Notes: generated from the sequence alone by a model not told the origin. A stretch of DNA of 7,810 nucleotides from Bacillota bacterium (GCA_003343765.1 QAKO01000032.1:1-7810); one strand, 5' to 3'. Shown: positions 1 through 6,268, counted from the stretch's first letter. Numbers and translations are program-made.

Positions 1-1011
1 CTTTTCCCGGTCGATATACTGGTCTTTACAGAATGAAAACACTTCACCGCCGCGCCGCAATCCGCAATACCGCTCTTCATGTTCTTTATAGAGCGCATCC
101 GCCTTGTCCGCAATCAGTTTGCATTCGTCAAAAATATACAGGGCGTTTCCGAAAAACGTTCGAAAATCTACCGCATTTTTTAAAAGCGGCAATAAATACG
201 ACGCCCCGCCGAACAGGCCGCCGCTTTCCAGCTTTGCCGAAAGCTCGCCCGCAATCGTCTGCGCACGGTTATACGCCGCCGCATCTTTAAACGACTGCAA
301 TTCACCGAACAGACGGTCGCGGATCCCTTTCATCTCGTCCTGCCCGATCTCCACATCCGTTGCAGCCACAACGTCCAGTACGCTCGCCTGCGCAAGCCGC
401 TCGCCCGTCAGAAAATTGTACGGCTTGATCTTTTCTACCGTATCCCCGAAAAAGTCCACCCGTGCAGGGTTTTCCGAACCCACAGGGAAAATATCCAGTA
501 TATCCCCGCGAAGCGCAAACTGCCCCTTGTTTTCCACCGCCGCCGTGCGCGTATAACCAAGCGATACGAGCTCTGCCGCCAAACCCATAAAGTCAATATC
601 TTTCCCTTCTTCCAGGCGCAGAAAACGCAATCTTTTCGGAAACAGCTGCACAAGGCTCTCTATGTCACAGACTATGCGCCGCGCACCGTTCTGAATACGC
701 CACATCGCTTCCAGACGGCGGTACAGCGCGTCTTTCGAAACAGCATCCTTGTACAGAAGAACTTCATCTTTCGCATTCAGCAACACAACTTCTTCGCCCG
801 CAAACCCCGCGATCTCCGCTGCCATCCGCGCCGCCGTCTGGGCATTGTCCGCCACATACACCATTCTGTCGGAAACACAGCTCGCCGCAAGCAATCCTTT
901 CAACGGCGCGGACACGCCGAAAACCGCCGTCGGCGTACCGAGGCGGAGATCCTGTGCGAGTTCTTCAAATTCGCTGCCTAAATATTCGGGTTGGAAAAAA
1001 TTCGACGGCAT
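1..1011 (-). CDS. mfd: Transcription-repair coupling factor Mfd, N-terminal part (cut by window edge)
   Basis: Mfd is the cytoplasmic ATP-dependent translocase that removes RNA polymerase stalled at DNA lesions and recruits UvrA. Only the first 337 codons are present; the frame is open to base 1, so the RNA polymerase-binding and helicase domains lie outside. The visible part is the UvrB-like N-terminal region. It has the family block around residues 152-178 (GYTR, then VENKGQFALRGDILDIFP) followed by a VDFFGD segment, and an LYIFDE segment near 291-296 matching the UvrB/Mfd FDE-type motif. The ATG at 1011 is preceded by GGGAGAGAG about 7 nt upstream, and the protein begins in the usual Mfd manner. 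It starts 32 nt after the pth stop with no promoter seen between, so it is probably cotranscribed with pth. Nothing looks broken. Family assignment rests on motif recognition. Confidence 0.95.
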   Translation of the reverse strand, partial: MPSNFFQPEYLGSEFEELAQDLRLGTPTAVFGVSAPLKGLLAASCVSDRMVYVADNAQTAARMAAEIAGFAGEEVVLLNAKDEVLLYKDAVSKDALYRRLEAMWRIQNGARRIVCDIESLVQLFPKRLRFLRLEEGKDIDFMGLAAELVSLGYTRTAAVENKGQFALRGDILDIFPVGSENPARVDFFGDTVEKIKPYNFLTGERLAQASVLDVVAATDVEIGQDEMKGIRDRLFGELQSFKDAAAYNRAQTIAGELSAKLESGGLFGGASYLLPLLKNAVDFRTFFGNALYIFDECKLIADKADALYKEHEERYCGLRRGGEVFSFCKDQYIDREK

Positions 1012-1043
1012 ACTACACTCTCTCCCGTTCTTTATTCAACGGT

Positions 1044-1610
1044 TCAGCCTCTATTATACGCATTCATGACGTTCTCGATGCTCTCACCCTTCGCAAAACG
1101 GATCGCCGCGTCCGCCGCGTCTTCACACGCCTTCGCAAACAGCGGATAATCTTCCTGTCGGATCTGCGCCAGTACATAATTGATTATCGGAATGTTCACT
1201 TCCGGATCTTTGATCCCGATCCGTATGCGCGGAAATTCTCCCGTCCCGATCTCCCCGATAATGCTCCGCATCCCGTTGTGCGTGCCTGCGCTCCCGGACG
1301 TACGGATACGCAATTTCCCTTTCGGCAGATCAAAATCATCGTAGATCACCAAAAGTTCCGACGGCGAAACTTTATACTTGGACATCAGCTGCTTCACCGC
1401 CCTGCCGCTCGCGTTCATATATGTGACAGGTCGGGCAAGAATCACCTTTTCGCCCCCTACAAACGCTTCCGCCACCGACGCCTCGCATTCCTTCTTCTTA
1501 AACTTCACCCCCAGTTTTTCCGCCGCTTCCCCCACGGCAAGAAAACCCATGTTGTGAAATGTCGTTTCGTATTTCTTTTCGGGATTTCCTAACCCAACGA
1601 TCAAAAACAT
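1044..1610 (-). CDS. pth: Peptidyl-tRNA hydrolase
   Basis: Pth cleaves the ester bond of peptidyl-tRNAs that drop off ribosomes, recycling tRNA in the cytoplasm. The 188-residue length is normal for bacterial Pth. The active-site set is complete: N9 in GLGNPEKKY, H19 and N20 in TFHNMGF, N66 in TYMNASG, D91 in DDFDLPKG and N112 in HNGMRS (equivalents of E. coli N10, H20, N21, N68, D93, N114). Two small departures from the common consensus are TFHN rather than TRHN and SAGTHNG rather than SAGGHNG; the catalytic residues are kept. The ATG at 1610 starts the universal FLIVGLGNP strand. A GAGGCGGG stretch lies upstream with rather long spacing (about 11 nt after GAGG), inside a small inverted repeat, so the ribosome site may be partly masked. 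mfd follows after 32 nt, a frequent pairing in Firmicutes. Confidence 0.97.
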   Translation of the reverse strand: MFLIVGLGNPEKKYETTFHNMGFLAVGEAAEKLGVKFKKKECEASVAEAFVGGEKVILARPVTYMNASGRAVKQLMSKYKVSPSELLVIYDDFDLPKGKLRIRTSGSAGTHNGMRSIIGEIGTGEFPRIRIGIKDPEVNIPIINYVLAQIRQEDYPLFAKACEDAADAAIRFAKGESIENVMNAYNRG

Positions 1611-1624
1611 AACTCAGCCCGCCT

Positions 1625-1640
1625 CGCGGCTCAGTGCCGC
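1625..1640 (-). promoter_or_regulatory. Short hairpin next to the pth ribosome site
   Basis: On the minus strand GCGGC (1640-1636), a 5-nt loop and GCCGC (1630-1626) form a small stem that ends just before AGGCGGG, the only plausible Shine-Dalgarno of pth. The 3' arm GCCGCG (1630-1625) could instead pair with CGCGGC (1674-1669), which is one arm of the larger hairpin upstream. A translational role is an inference; GC-rich 5-6 bp matches also arise by chance. Confidence 0.3.
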
Positions 1641-1668
1641 AAATTCAATATTTTCTGAACGCGCGAAC

Positions 1669-1692
1669 GCCGCGTTTTTTTCAAAACGCGGC
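1669..1692. repeat. 10-bp perfect inverted repeat, GAAA-loop hairpin on minus strand
   Basis: Arms 1669-1678 (GCCGCGTTTT) and 1683-1692 (AAAACGCGGC) are perfect complements separated by 4 nt. On the transcribed minus strand this is a 10-bp stem capped by GAAA, a stable GNRA-type tetraloop. It lies between the zinc-ribbon membrane gene and pth. Neither side has a following T tract, so it is not a standard intrinsic terminator. It could be an mRNA-stabilising or processing hairpin, or part of a pth leader. The 120-nt gap 1611-1730 also contains a weak TTGCT/AGCAA stem (1726-1739) overlapping the upstream stop codon and followed on the minus strand by TTTTT, a poor terminator candidate. Confidence 0.6.
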
Positions 1693-1730
1693 AAAATCAG
1701 AATTATTATGATTAAAAATTCGCTCTTGCT

Positions 1731-2165
1731 TCACAGCAAAATAAACATTACAATAAATACGATCAGAATTGCCACGGCAACCCAGTTTACAACATAGAAA
1801 GCCTTGATCGCCTTTAACAACCCCTCACGGTTGACTGCGTTTGCACCGCGCACCTGCTCATCCGTGATCTCTTTCTTGCAATGAACGCATTTCCTTTGCC
1901 CCGATCCCGACAACACGGAAGTGGCTTCGCCGCAATTCGGACACAGAACAGCTTTGTCCTGCCCGCTCTCCTGAAGATACCTTATGACCCCGGACGGCCA
2001 GAAACCTAAATACCTGGAAACAAAGCGCCTGTTTCTGCTGATTCCGCGCTTTTCCATGTCCTTATCGATCAGAACCATCAAAGCCATCGTAGAACCGGTA
2101 AGCAAAACGAATACAATAATAAGGGGGTAAATCTGCCAAGGTATCTCGATCGAAGATGATAACAA
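1731..2165 (-). CDS. Two-span membrane protein with a four-cysteine zinc ribbon, unknown function
   Basis: I do not recognise the family. The 144-residue protein has a hydrophobic segment at about 12-33, a soluble basic middle part, and a second hydrophobic segment at about 124-144 ending at the C-terminus. Between them C75-x2-C78 and C93-x2-C96 form a CPNC...CVHC zinc-ribbon-like knuckle. The two spans imply that both termini are on the same side of the membrane with the ribbon in the loop; the Arg/Lys-rich sequence flanking the ribbon favours a cytoplasmic loop. The start is TTG: AAGGAGG sits 8 nt upstream, far better than anything downstream, and no ATG gives an equally complete first span. 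It begins 25 nt after the prs stop, so it is probably cotranscribed with prs. Role not assigned; possibly a membrane-tethered sensor or assembly factor. Confidence 0.85.
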   Translation of the reverse strand: MLSSSIEIPWQIYPLIIVFVLLTGSTMALMVLIDKDMEKRGISRNRRFVSRYLGFWPSGVIRYLQESGQDKAVLCPNCGEATSVLSGSGQRKCVHCKKEITDEQVRGANAVNREGLLKAIKAFYVVNWVAVAILIVFIVMFILL

Positions 2166-2173
2166 GCTGTTTA

Positions 2174-2180
2174 CCTCCTT
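2174..2180 (-). promoter_or_regulatory. Strong Shine-Dalgarno fixing a TTG start
   Basis: AAGGAGG on the minus strand lies 8 nt before TTG at 2165. Its near-complete match to the anti-Shine-Dalgarno makes the TTG start convincing. Confidence 0.85.
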
Positions 2181-2190
2181 CTATTGAAAT

Positions 2191-3144
2191 TTAGTCGTAA
2201 ATTTTGGACATCGGTTTATCCAGATATACGTTTTCGATCGCCGCCGCAAAAATATCTGCCACCGAAATCACGGAAATCTTGTCCAGCTTCTTTTCGGGAG
2301 GAAGATTGATCGTATCCAAAACAACCAATTCCTTGATCGGCGCTTTTTCCAGACGTTCCATCGCAGGGCCGCTGAATACCGCATGCGTGCATCCCGCGTA
2401 AACTTCCTTCGCACCATGATCCATCAGCGCCTGCGCGCCCTGGCAAATCGTGCCTGCCGTATCGATCATGTCGTCTACCATCAGGCATTTCTTGCCCTCA
2501 ATGTCGCCGATGATGTTCATAACTTCCATTACGTTCGCTTTCGGACGACGCTTATCAATGATCGCCATCTGGCAATTCAGCTTCATCGCCACATTCCGCG
2601 CACGCGTTACCGAACCGATATCCGGCGAAACAACGACAAAATTCTCGTCAATGATATTCTTTTTACGGAAATAATTGTAAATCGTAGGCCCGCCCAACAG
2701 ATGATCGAGCGGTATATTGAAAAAGCCCTGAATCTGCGCTGCGTGCAGATCCATCGTCAACACACGGTCGGCTCCCGCTGCCGTGATCAGATCAGCCACC
2801 AGCTTCGCCGTGATAGGATCGCGCGAACGTGCCTTTCTGTCCTGGCGCGCATACCCGAAATAAGGCATAACTGCCGTGATCCGCCCTGCACTCGCGCGGC
2901 GCGCCGCATCGATCAGGATCAGAAGCTCCATCAGATTGTCGTTGACCGGCGCCGATGTGCTCTGGATAATGAACAAGTCTCTGCCGCGGACCGTTTCATC
3001 GATATGAACCGACGTTTCCCCGTCCGAAAAACAACCTACTTCCGCTCCGCCGAGCTCAGTATTCAGTCTCTTTGCAATCGCTTCCGCCAAAGGACGGTTT
3101 GAGTTGCCCGCAAAGATCTTGATCTCATTGCCGTGTGTTATCAT
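2191..3144 (-). CDS. prs: Ribose-phosphate pyrophosphokinase (PRPP synthetase)
   Basis: Prs transfers pyrophosphate from ATP to ribose 5-phosphate, giving PRPP for purine, pyrimidine, histidine, tryptophan and NAD synthesis in the cytoplasm. The 317-residue product is full length for bacterial class I enzymes. Visible landmarks in order: FSDGET near 40, the ATP-binding loop RQDRKARSRDPITAK, the Mg/PRPP-synthetase signature DLHAAQIQGFF, the SPDIGSVTRAR flexible-loop region, DKRRPKANVMEVMNIIGDIEG, and the ribose-phosphate loop VDDMIDTAGT. The frame is open upstream to 3336, but ATG 3144 is chosen because GGAGG lies 5 nt ahead and the protein then starts at the usual point, just before EIKIFAGNSN. 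The upstream frame has no family similarity. It has its own promoter and a long structured leader, and the zinc-ribbon gene follows 25 nt downstream. All key residues appear intact. Confidence 0.98.
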   Translation of the reverse strand: MITHGNEIKIFAGNSNRPLAEAIAKRLNTELGGAEVGCFSDGETSVHIDETVRGRDLFIIQSTSAPVNDNLMELLILIDAARRASAGRITAVMPYFGYARQDRKARSRDPITAKLVADLITAAGADRVLTMDLHAAQIQGFFNIPLDHLLGGPTIYNYFRKKNIIDENFVVVSPDIGSVTRARNVAMKLNCQMAIIDKRRPKANVMEVMNIIGDIEGKKCLMVDDMIDTAGTICQGAQALMDHGAKEVYAGCTHAVFSGPAMERLEKAPIKELVVLDTINLPPEKKLDKISVISVADIFAAAIENVYLDKPMSKIYD

Positions 3145-3345
3145 GTGTACCTCCGATAAAATGCTATACCTACCGCGGCAAAGCCGCAGCTTTTTTCGAA
3201 AAAACGCATTCAACGGCTTACTTGTCTTGTAAAGCCGGGCAGAATTTTCTTCCTGCCAACCCCCATTCCTTTTAAAACCGAAACGTTCACTCACCTTTCG
3301 GCCTCGCCGAAAATCATCACGGTTTTCCCCGCACAAATTTCAGCC
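3145..3345 (-). promoter_or_regulatory. Roughly 200-nt structured 5' leader of prs with alternative pairings
   Basis: Between the inferred transcript start (about 3345) and the prs ATG there are several clean inverted repeats. Listed 5' to 3' on the minus strand: AAAACCG (3326-3320) can pair with CGGTTTT (3280-3274), enclosing TTTCGGC (3312-3306)/GCCGAAA (3302-3296). Alternatively CCGAAA (3301-3296) can pair with TTTCGG (3283-3278), which excludes both. Further stems are GGCAG/CTGCC (3257-3238, extendable to 7 bp), CGGCTT/AAGCCG (3237-3214), T6CGA6 (3204-3191) and GCGGC/GCCGC (3187-3175). An 8-codon reading frame (ATG at 3317, TGA at 3293-3291, peptide MIFGEAER) lies over the first hairpin, with GGGGA 8 nt ahead. 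I could not match the leader to a riboswitch class I know, and no clear terminator precedes prs. Regulation is an inference. Confidence 0.5.
3150..3154 (-). promoter_or_regulatory. Shine-Dalgarno of prs
   Basis: GGAGG, 5 nt before ATG 3144. It decides the start against the long in-frame upstream extension. Confidence 0.85.
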
Positions 3346-3351
3346 TCTATT

Positions 3352-3380
3352 ATTGTACGGCTTTTAAACAAATTAGTCAA
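3352..3380 (-). promoter_or_regulatory. Near-consensus sigma-A promoter for prs
   Basis: On the minus strand TTGACT (3380-3375) and TACAAT (3357-3352) are separated by exactly 17 nt, five of six bases matching the consensus in each hexamer. Transcription should begin near 3345. It starts 36 nt beyond the tadA stop, so prs and the genes after it can be transcribed independently of the upstream group, with possible read-through because no strong terminator follows tadA. Confidence 0.8.
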
Positions 3381-3415
3381 ATGATTTGCCAAGCCATTTT
3401 CTCTGAAATTAAAAT

Positions 3416-3886
3416 TCAGTCTTCCGCTTCCTTTCTCGTCCGCGCACGCATCGAACGGAAAAATCCCGAAAGAAGCTCCGAACATTCCTTTTCCAATACG
3501 CCGCCTTCCACTTCCAGCGTATGATTCAAAAGATTGCTGCCTGCCAGCTCCGCCGTCATCGATCTGCCCTTCTGCTCATACGCACCGAAATAAATCTTCC
3601 GCACCCGCGCATTCAGCGCCGCCCCCATACACATCGGACAGGGCTCCAACGTTACATACAGATCACATTCCGGAAGTCTCCAGCTCTTAAATTTCCTGCA
3701 CGCACGGTCGATCGCATACATCTCCGCGTGCGAACTCGCCAACTGCGTCGCCGCCCGTCGGTTGTATCCGGATGAAATAACCTTCCCTTCGTATACAATG
3801 ACCGCCCCGACCGGCACTTCGCCCTGCAACATCCCTTTCTTTGCGCGTCTGAGCGCCGCCCTCATGAATTTTTCCTTTTCTTCCAT
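3416..3886 (-). CDS. tadA: tRNA-specific adenosine-34 deaminase
   Basis: TadA deaminates adenosine 34 to inosine in the anticodon of tRNA-Arg(ACG), allowing wobble decoding; it acts in the cytoplasm as a zinc-dependent homodimer. The 156-residue protein has the complete cytidine/deoxycytidylate-deaminase-fold active site: H53 and catalytic E55 in SSHAEMYAI, and C83 and C86 in EPCPMCMGA. It also has the TadA-typical EVPVGAVIV near 23-31, SWRL before the cysteine motif, FGAYEQKG after it, and NHTLEVEGGVL near the C-terminus, which distinguish it from free-nucleoside deaminases. ATG 3886 has AGGAG 7 nt upstream and lies 19 nt after the M14 peptidase stop, so the two are likely cotranscribed. In many Firmicutes the SRP RNA gene lies next to tadA; I looked downstream and did not find its conserved core. 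Confidence 0.96.
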   Translation of the reverse strand: MEEKEKFMRAALRRAKKGMLQGEVPVGAVIVYEGKVISSGYNRRAATQLASSHAEMYAIDRACRKFKSWRLPECDLYVTLEPCPMCMGAALNARVRKIYFGAYEQKGRSMTAELAGSNLLNHTLEVEGGVLEKECSELLSGFFRSMRARTRKEAED

Positions 3887-3905
3887 CCGCTCGCTCCTTT
3901 TCCGC

Positions 3906-4727
3906 TCAAAGTGCTTCCGCCAGCCGCCGGACTACATCCCTGTTCTTTACCAGAATCGGCGCCAGATCACATTCTTTCAAAGGATGCTTCAGAGCATCGC
4001 TCCCCGCTTCGATCGTAAATGCGGGGATGCCTTTCTCCCGTATGCACCAATCCTTATATCCGCCGCCGCTTCCCGTTATCTTCGTTGCCGCATACCCCGT
4101 TTCCTCCGCCAGGGCGGCGGCAATGCGCTCGTCTCTTGCAAGCGCTTCACCCTTCTGCCCGTACTCCCAGTAAATTTCTTCCCCTTTCGTGTGATACGAA
4201 AGAGTCGCGTCCGGACAGATATCCTGCGTAAACCTTTTCAACGCGCGCGTTTCCGGTTCCGAAAACGCGCGCCTGCCAATATAATTTTCAGGCGCGGGCA
4301 TAAACACGTTGCTCTCGCCCATGCCCCAGCCCGCAGAAAAATTTACGTTCAGATCCACCGCGTTGGCATTCGCTTTCCACAAGCCAAAATCACCGCTTCC
4401 GTTTATCTGCCGCAAAAATTCCGCTCGCCACGGCGGTATCTGCCGCAAAAACGCTTCCCCCGTAACAGACAGCAATACTCCGTCCGGATTCACCATCGGA
4501 ACAAACCATGCTCCGCCGCGATTCAATCCGCGCAAAATCTGCTCCTGCGCCAGCAACGCGGTTACCCACTCCCGCGCATGGATCGAATACTGCACTATGA
4601 TCTGCGGATAACTGTGTCTCCCGACAAACACTGCCACAAGCGGAAGTCCGCACACGCTCGCTCCGATGATCCGCTTCTCCCCCTGCCAGCTTTCGTAAAA
4701 CCTGTATACCTTCTTTACAATATCCAT
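3906..4727 (-). CDS. M14-family zinc metallopeptidase (carboxypeptidase / gamma-D-glutamyl endopeptidase type)
   Basis: A zinc peptidase of family M14, probably acting on peptidoglycan peptides or their recycling products rather than dietary protein. Numbered from M1 at 4727: zinc ligands H50 and E53 in SIHAREW, third ligand H179 in SYHTKGE, general base E240 in FTIEAGSD, and the family NPDG at 81-84. The substrate-carboxylate Arg of classical carboxypeptidase A (DxNRN) is replaced: the sequence reads DLNVNF, as in the gamma-D-Glu-diaminopimelate branch. No signal peptide or membrane span is seen, so it looks cytoplasmic. The frame stays open to an ATG at 4832 (308 residues). I prefer 4727 because the conserved domain begins there, the extra 35 residues are highly charged and unlike the family, and neither ATG has a good ribosome site. 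tadA follows 19 nt after the stop. Confidence 0.87.
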   Translation of the reverse strand: MDIVKKVYRFYESWQGEKRIIGASVCGLPLVAVFVGRHSYPQIIVQYSIHAREWVTALLAQEQILRGLNRGGAWFVPMVNPDGVLLSVTGEAFLRQIPPWRAEFLRQINGSGDFGLWKANANAVDLNVNFSAGWGMGESNVFMPAPENYIGRRAFSEPETRALKRFTQDICPDATLSYHTKGEEIYWEYGQKGEALARDERIAAALAEETGYAATKITGSGGGYKDWCIREKGIPAFTIEAGSDALKHPLKECDLAPILVKNRDVVRRLAEAL

Positions 4728-4734
4728 ACAGAAT

Positions 4735-4740
4735 ATTGTA
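4735..4740 (-). promoter_or_regulatory. Possible -10 element placing a leaderless start on the M14 gene
   Basis: TACAAT on the minus strand ends exactly 7 nt before ATG 4727, so a transcript would begin at or next to the start codon. No good -35 is seen at 16-18 nt (GAACAT at 17). A GGCTTT/AAAGCC hairpin (4764-4778) lies just upstream. Weak alone; noted because the CPBP gene shows the same spacing. Confidence 0.3.
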
Positions 4741-4838
4741 CGGGATTCTTCGGATTTATGTTCGGCTTTTATAAAGCCTTCTCCCTGACTCAAATTTCTC
4801 CCTTTCACAACGGGATCTTCTTTTTGAGCCATGTTTTT

Positions 4839-5276
4839 CTATTTATGATATTCGCTTCCGCTGTTGATCATAAACGCACGATACACCTGCTCACACAAGA
4901 TCACGCGCATCAGCTGGTGCGGGAAGGTCATATCCGAAAACGACAGCATATAATCCGCCGCTTTTTTCACTTTGCTGTCCAAGCCGCAGGAAGATCCGAT
5001 CACAAACGTCATTTCTTTCCCCGCATCGCAAAGCGTTTTGACCTTTTCCGCCAGACTTTCACTGGAAAGTTTATGTCCTTCCACCGCCAGTACGATCACA
5101 TAGCCGCGCAGCTCTTTTAAAATCAGCTCCGCTTCTTTCGCAAGCGTGCGCTTTTCCGGAAGCTCCCTTATCGTTACCTGCGCAAACCGCGTCAGACGCT
5201 TGCAGTACTCCGACACCGCTTCCGTATAAAACTTTTCCTTGAGTTTGCCTACACAAACTATGTTTACTTTCTGCAT
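4839..5276 (-). CDS. rlmH: 23S rRNA pseudouridine-1915 N3-methyltransferase RlmH
   Basis: RlmH is a SPOUT-fold, S-adenosylmethionine-dependent methylase that modifies pseudouridine 1915 in helix 69 of 23S rRNA on assembled 70S ribosomes. The 145-residue product begins with the family strand VNIVCVGKLKEKFY. It carries LAVEGHKLSSESLAEKV near 63-79, FVIGSSCGL at 91-99, and the hallmark C-terminal knot region: LSFSDMTFPHQLMR, LCEQVYRAFMI and a terminal EYHK, where the C-terminal YHx is characteristic. It is slightly shorter than the usual 155-160 residues, and the cofactor loop reads IGSSCG instead of the more usual IGGSxG. The ATG is separated from the upstream CPBP stop by a single base, so translation is probably coupled; no strong Shine-Dalgarno is seen. 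Confidence 0.95.
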   Translation of the reverse strand: MQKVNIVCVGKLKEKFYTEAVSEYCKRLTRFAQVTIRELPEKRTLAKEAELILKELRGYVIVLAVEGHKLSSESLAEKVKTLCDAGKEMTFVIGSSCGLDSKVKKAADYMLSFSDMTFPHQLMRVILCEQVYRAFMINSGSEYHK

Positions 5277-5277
5277 A

Positions 5278-6261
5278 TCAGCCGCCCAGCCCGTTCGCCA
5301 GATTCAGTACCCACATCAAAACGCACAAAAGAATTCCCGGCAAGGCAGGATACATAAACGGCCCGATCTCCCTTTTCATCTTGTTCTGTCCCGCCGATTC
5401 CGCTTGGGACTGCGTTCTCTCCGCAAAGATCAGCCATGCCAGTGACGCAAGCAAACACACCGCCGAAACAACATAGATCGCAATCTGTCCCCCCATCGGC
5501 AAATTTTCCAAAAACTTAAATTTGGCATCCAGAATGATGACTGCATTGTTCAGAAAATGCATCATGACCGTCGGAAGCAGAGACTGTGCGCGGATCGCCA
5601 GCAATGTAAATGCCGCGCCGCAAATAAACTGATACACCGTCTGTGCAGGGCTTTGATGAAAGACACAAAACAAAAGCCCGCCCAAAAGACACGCCGCAAC
5701 CGTACCGCAATCCTTGATCCCTTCCAGGATAACGCCGCGAAAAAGAGTTTCTTCCAAAACCGCAGGCAATACCGCCACAACAAACAATACGCCGACGATC
5801 CCGCCTCCGGCCAGAGAAGGCAGAGACGATTCGGGCATCGTGTATCCGAACAAACCTAAAAACGCCACAAAACAATTATTGACATAGTTCAGGCTGAACA
5901 TCAGCCCGAACAGCAGGAAAATTCCGATCAAATAATATTTCGGATGCGTTTTTTTCCATCCGAACTGTGCGGGTTTTTCCTTATAAATCCCCATAAACGC
6001 GGCGATGATCCCGATGTATACGATCTGGTACAGAAGATAGGAACAATACCTGTATCCCTGCGTCTGCGAGATCTCGTCCACCGTCATCCCGAGCGAGCGC
6101 GATAAAACGGCGACCGTAACGGAAAATACCAGCGAGATGAGGAGCATCCCGATGATGGCTCCCGAGTATATCATGCCGCTGACTGCCTTGCGCGGCTGAT
6201 CCAAAAAACTTTTCTTCGGACTGCGTCCGTTCCCCGTTGCGGGGGTATTCGTCTGTTTCAT
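5278..6261 (-). CDS. CPBP-family intramembrane metalloprotease (CAAX protease/Abi type)
   Basis: A polytopic membrane protein of the CPBP family (Rce1-like glutamate-type intramembrane proteases). Numbered from ATG 6261 (327 residues): motif 1 E170-E171-x3-R175 in EETLFRG, motif 2 F198-x3-H202 in FCVFHQSP, and motif 3 H235-x3-N239 in HFLNNAV, so the catalytic set looks complete. There are about eight hydrophobic segments (near 32-54, 73-92, 110-130, 152-172, 187-203, 206-224, 259-281, 303-322) and a basic cytoplasmic N-terminus. Substrate unknown; relatives process or confer immunity to peptides, but no bacteriocin gene is nearby. An in-frame TTG at 6300 would add 13 residues but lies inside the promoter. 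ATG 6261 has no ribosome site and follows TATAAT by 7 nt, suggesting a leaderless message. It heads the minus-strand block; rlmH starts 1 nt after its stop. Confidence 0.93.
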   Translation of the reverse strand: MKQTNTPATGNGRSPKKSFLDQPRKAVSGMIYSGAIIGMLLISLVFSVTVAVLSRSLGMTVDEISQTQGYRYCSYLLYQIVYIGIIAAFMGIYKEKPAQFGWKKTHPKYYLIGIFLLFGLMFSLNYVNNCFVAFLGLFGYTMPESSLPSLAGGGIVGVLFVVAVLPAVLEETLFRGVILEGIKDCGTVAACLLGGLLFCVFHQSPAQTVYQFICGAAFTLLAIRAQSLLPTVMMHFLNNAVIILDAKFKFLENLPMGGQIAIYVVSAVCLLASLAWLIFAERTQSQAESAGQNKMKREIGPFMYPALPGILLCVLMWVLNLANGLGG

Positions 6262-6268
6262 GACAAAT

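Noticed and set aside
954..1592. 212-codon plus-strand frame, and 239-codon plus-strand frame at 2383-3102
   Set aside because: These are shadows of pth and prs respectively; basic, low-plausibility proteins without motifs.
3173..3196. Plus-strand intrinsic terminator (GCGGC-AAA-GCCGC then T6)
   Set aside because: The stem is only 5 bp, is 3 nt away from the T run, and no plus-strand gene lies upstream; the T6/A6 palindrome is better seen as part of the prs leader.
3145..3336. 64-codon in-frame N-terminal extension of prs starting at TTG 3336
   Set aside because: Prs is full length from ATG 3144, which has GGAGG 5 nt upstream; the extension has no similarity to the family and overlaps the stem-rich leader.
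3145..3415. SRP RNA (scRNA/4.5S), expected near tadA in many Firmicutes
   Set aside because: The conserved GGTCAGG...GGAAGCAGC-type core is absent on both strands of this gap.
3762..5120. 452-codon open frame on the plus strand
   Set aside because: It is antisense to tadA, the M14 gene and rlmH, all of which carry intact family motifs. The translation is Arg/Pro/His-rich with no domain, and no ribosome site is seen.
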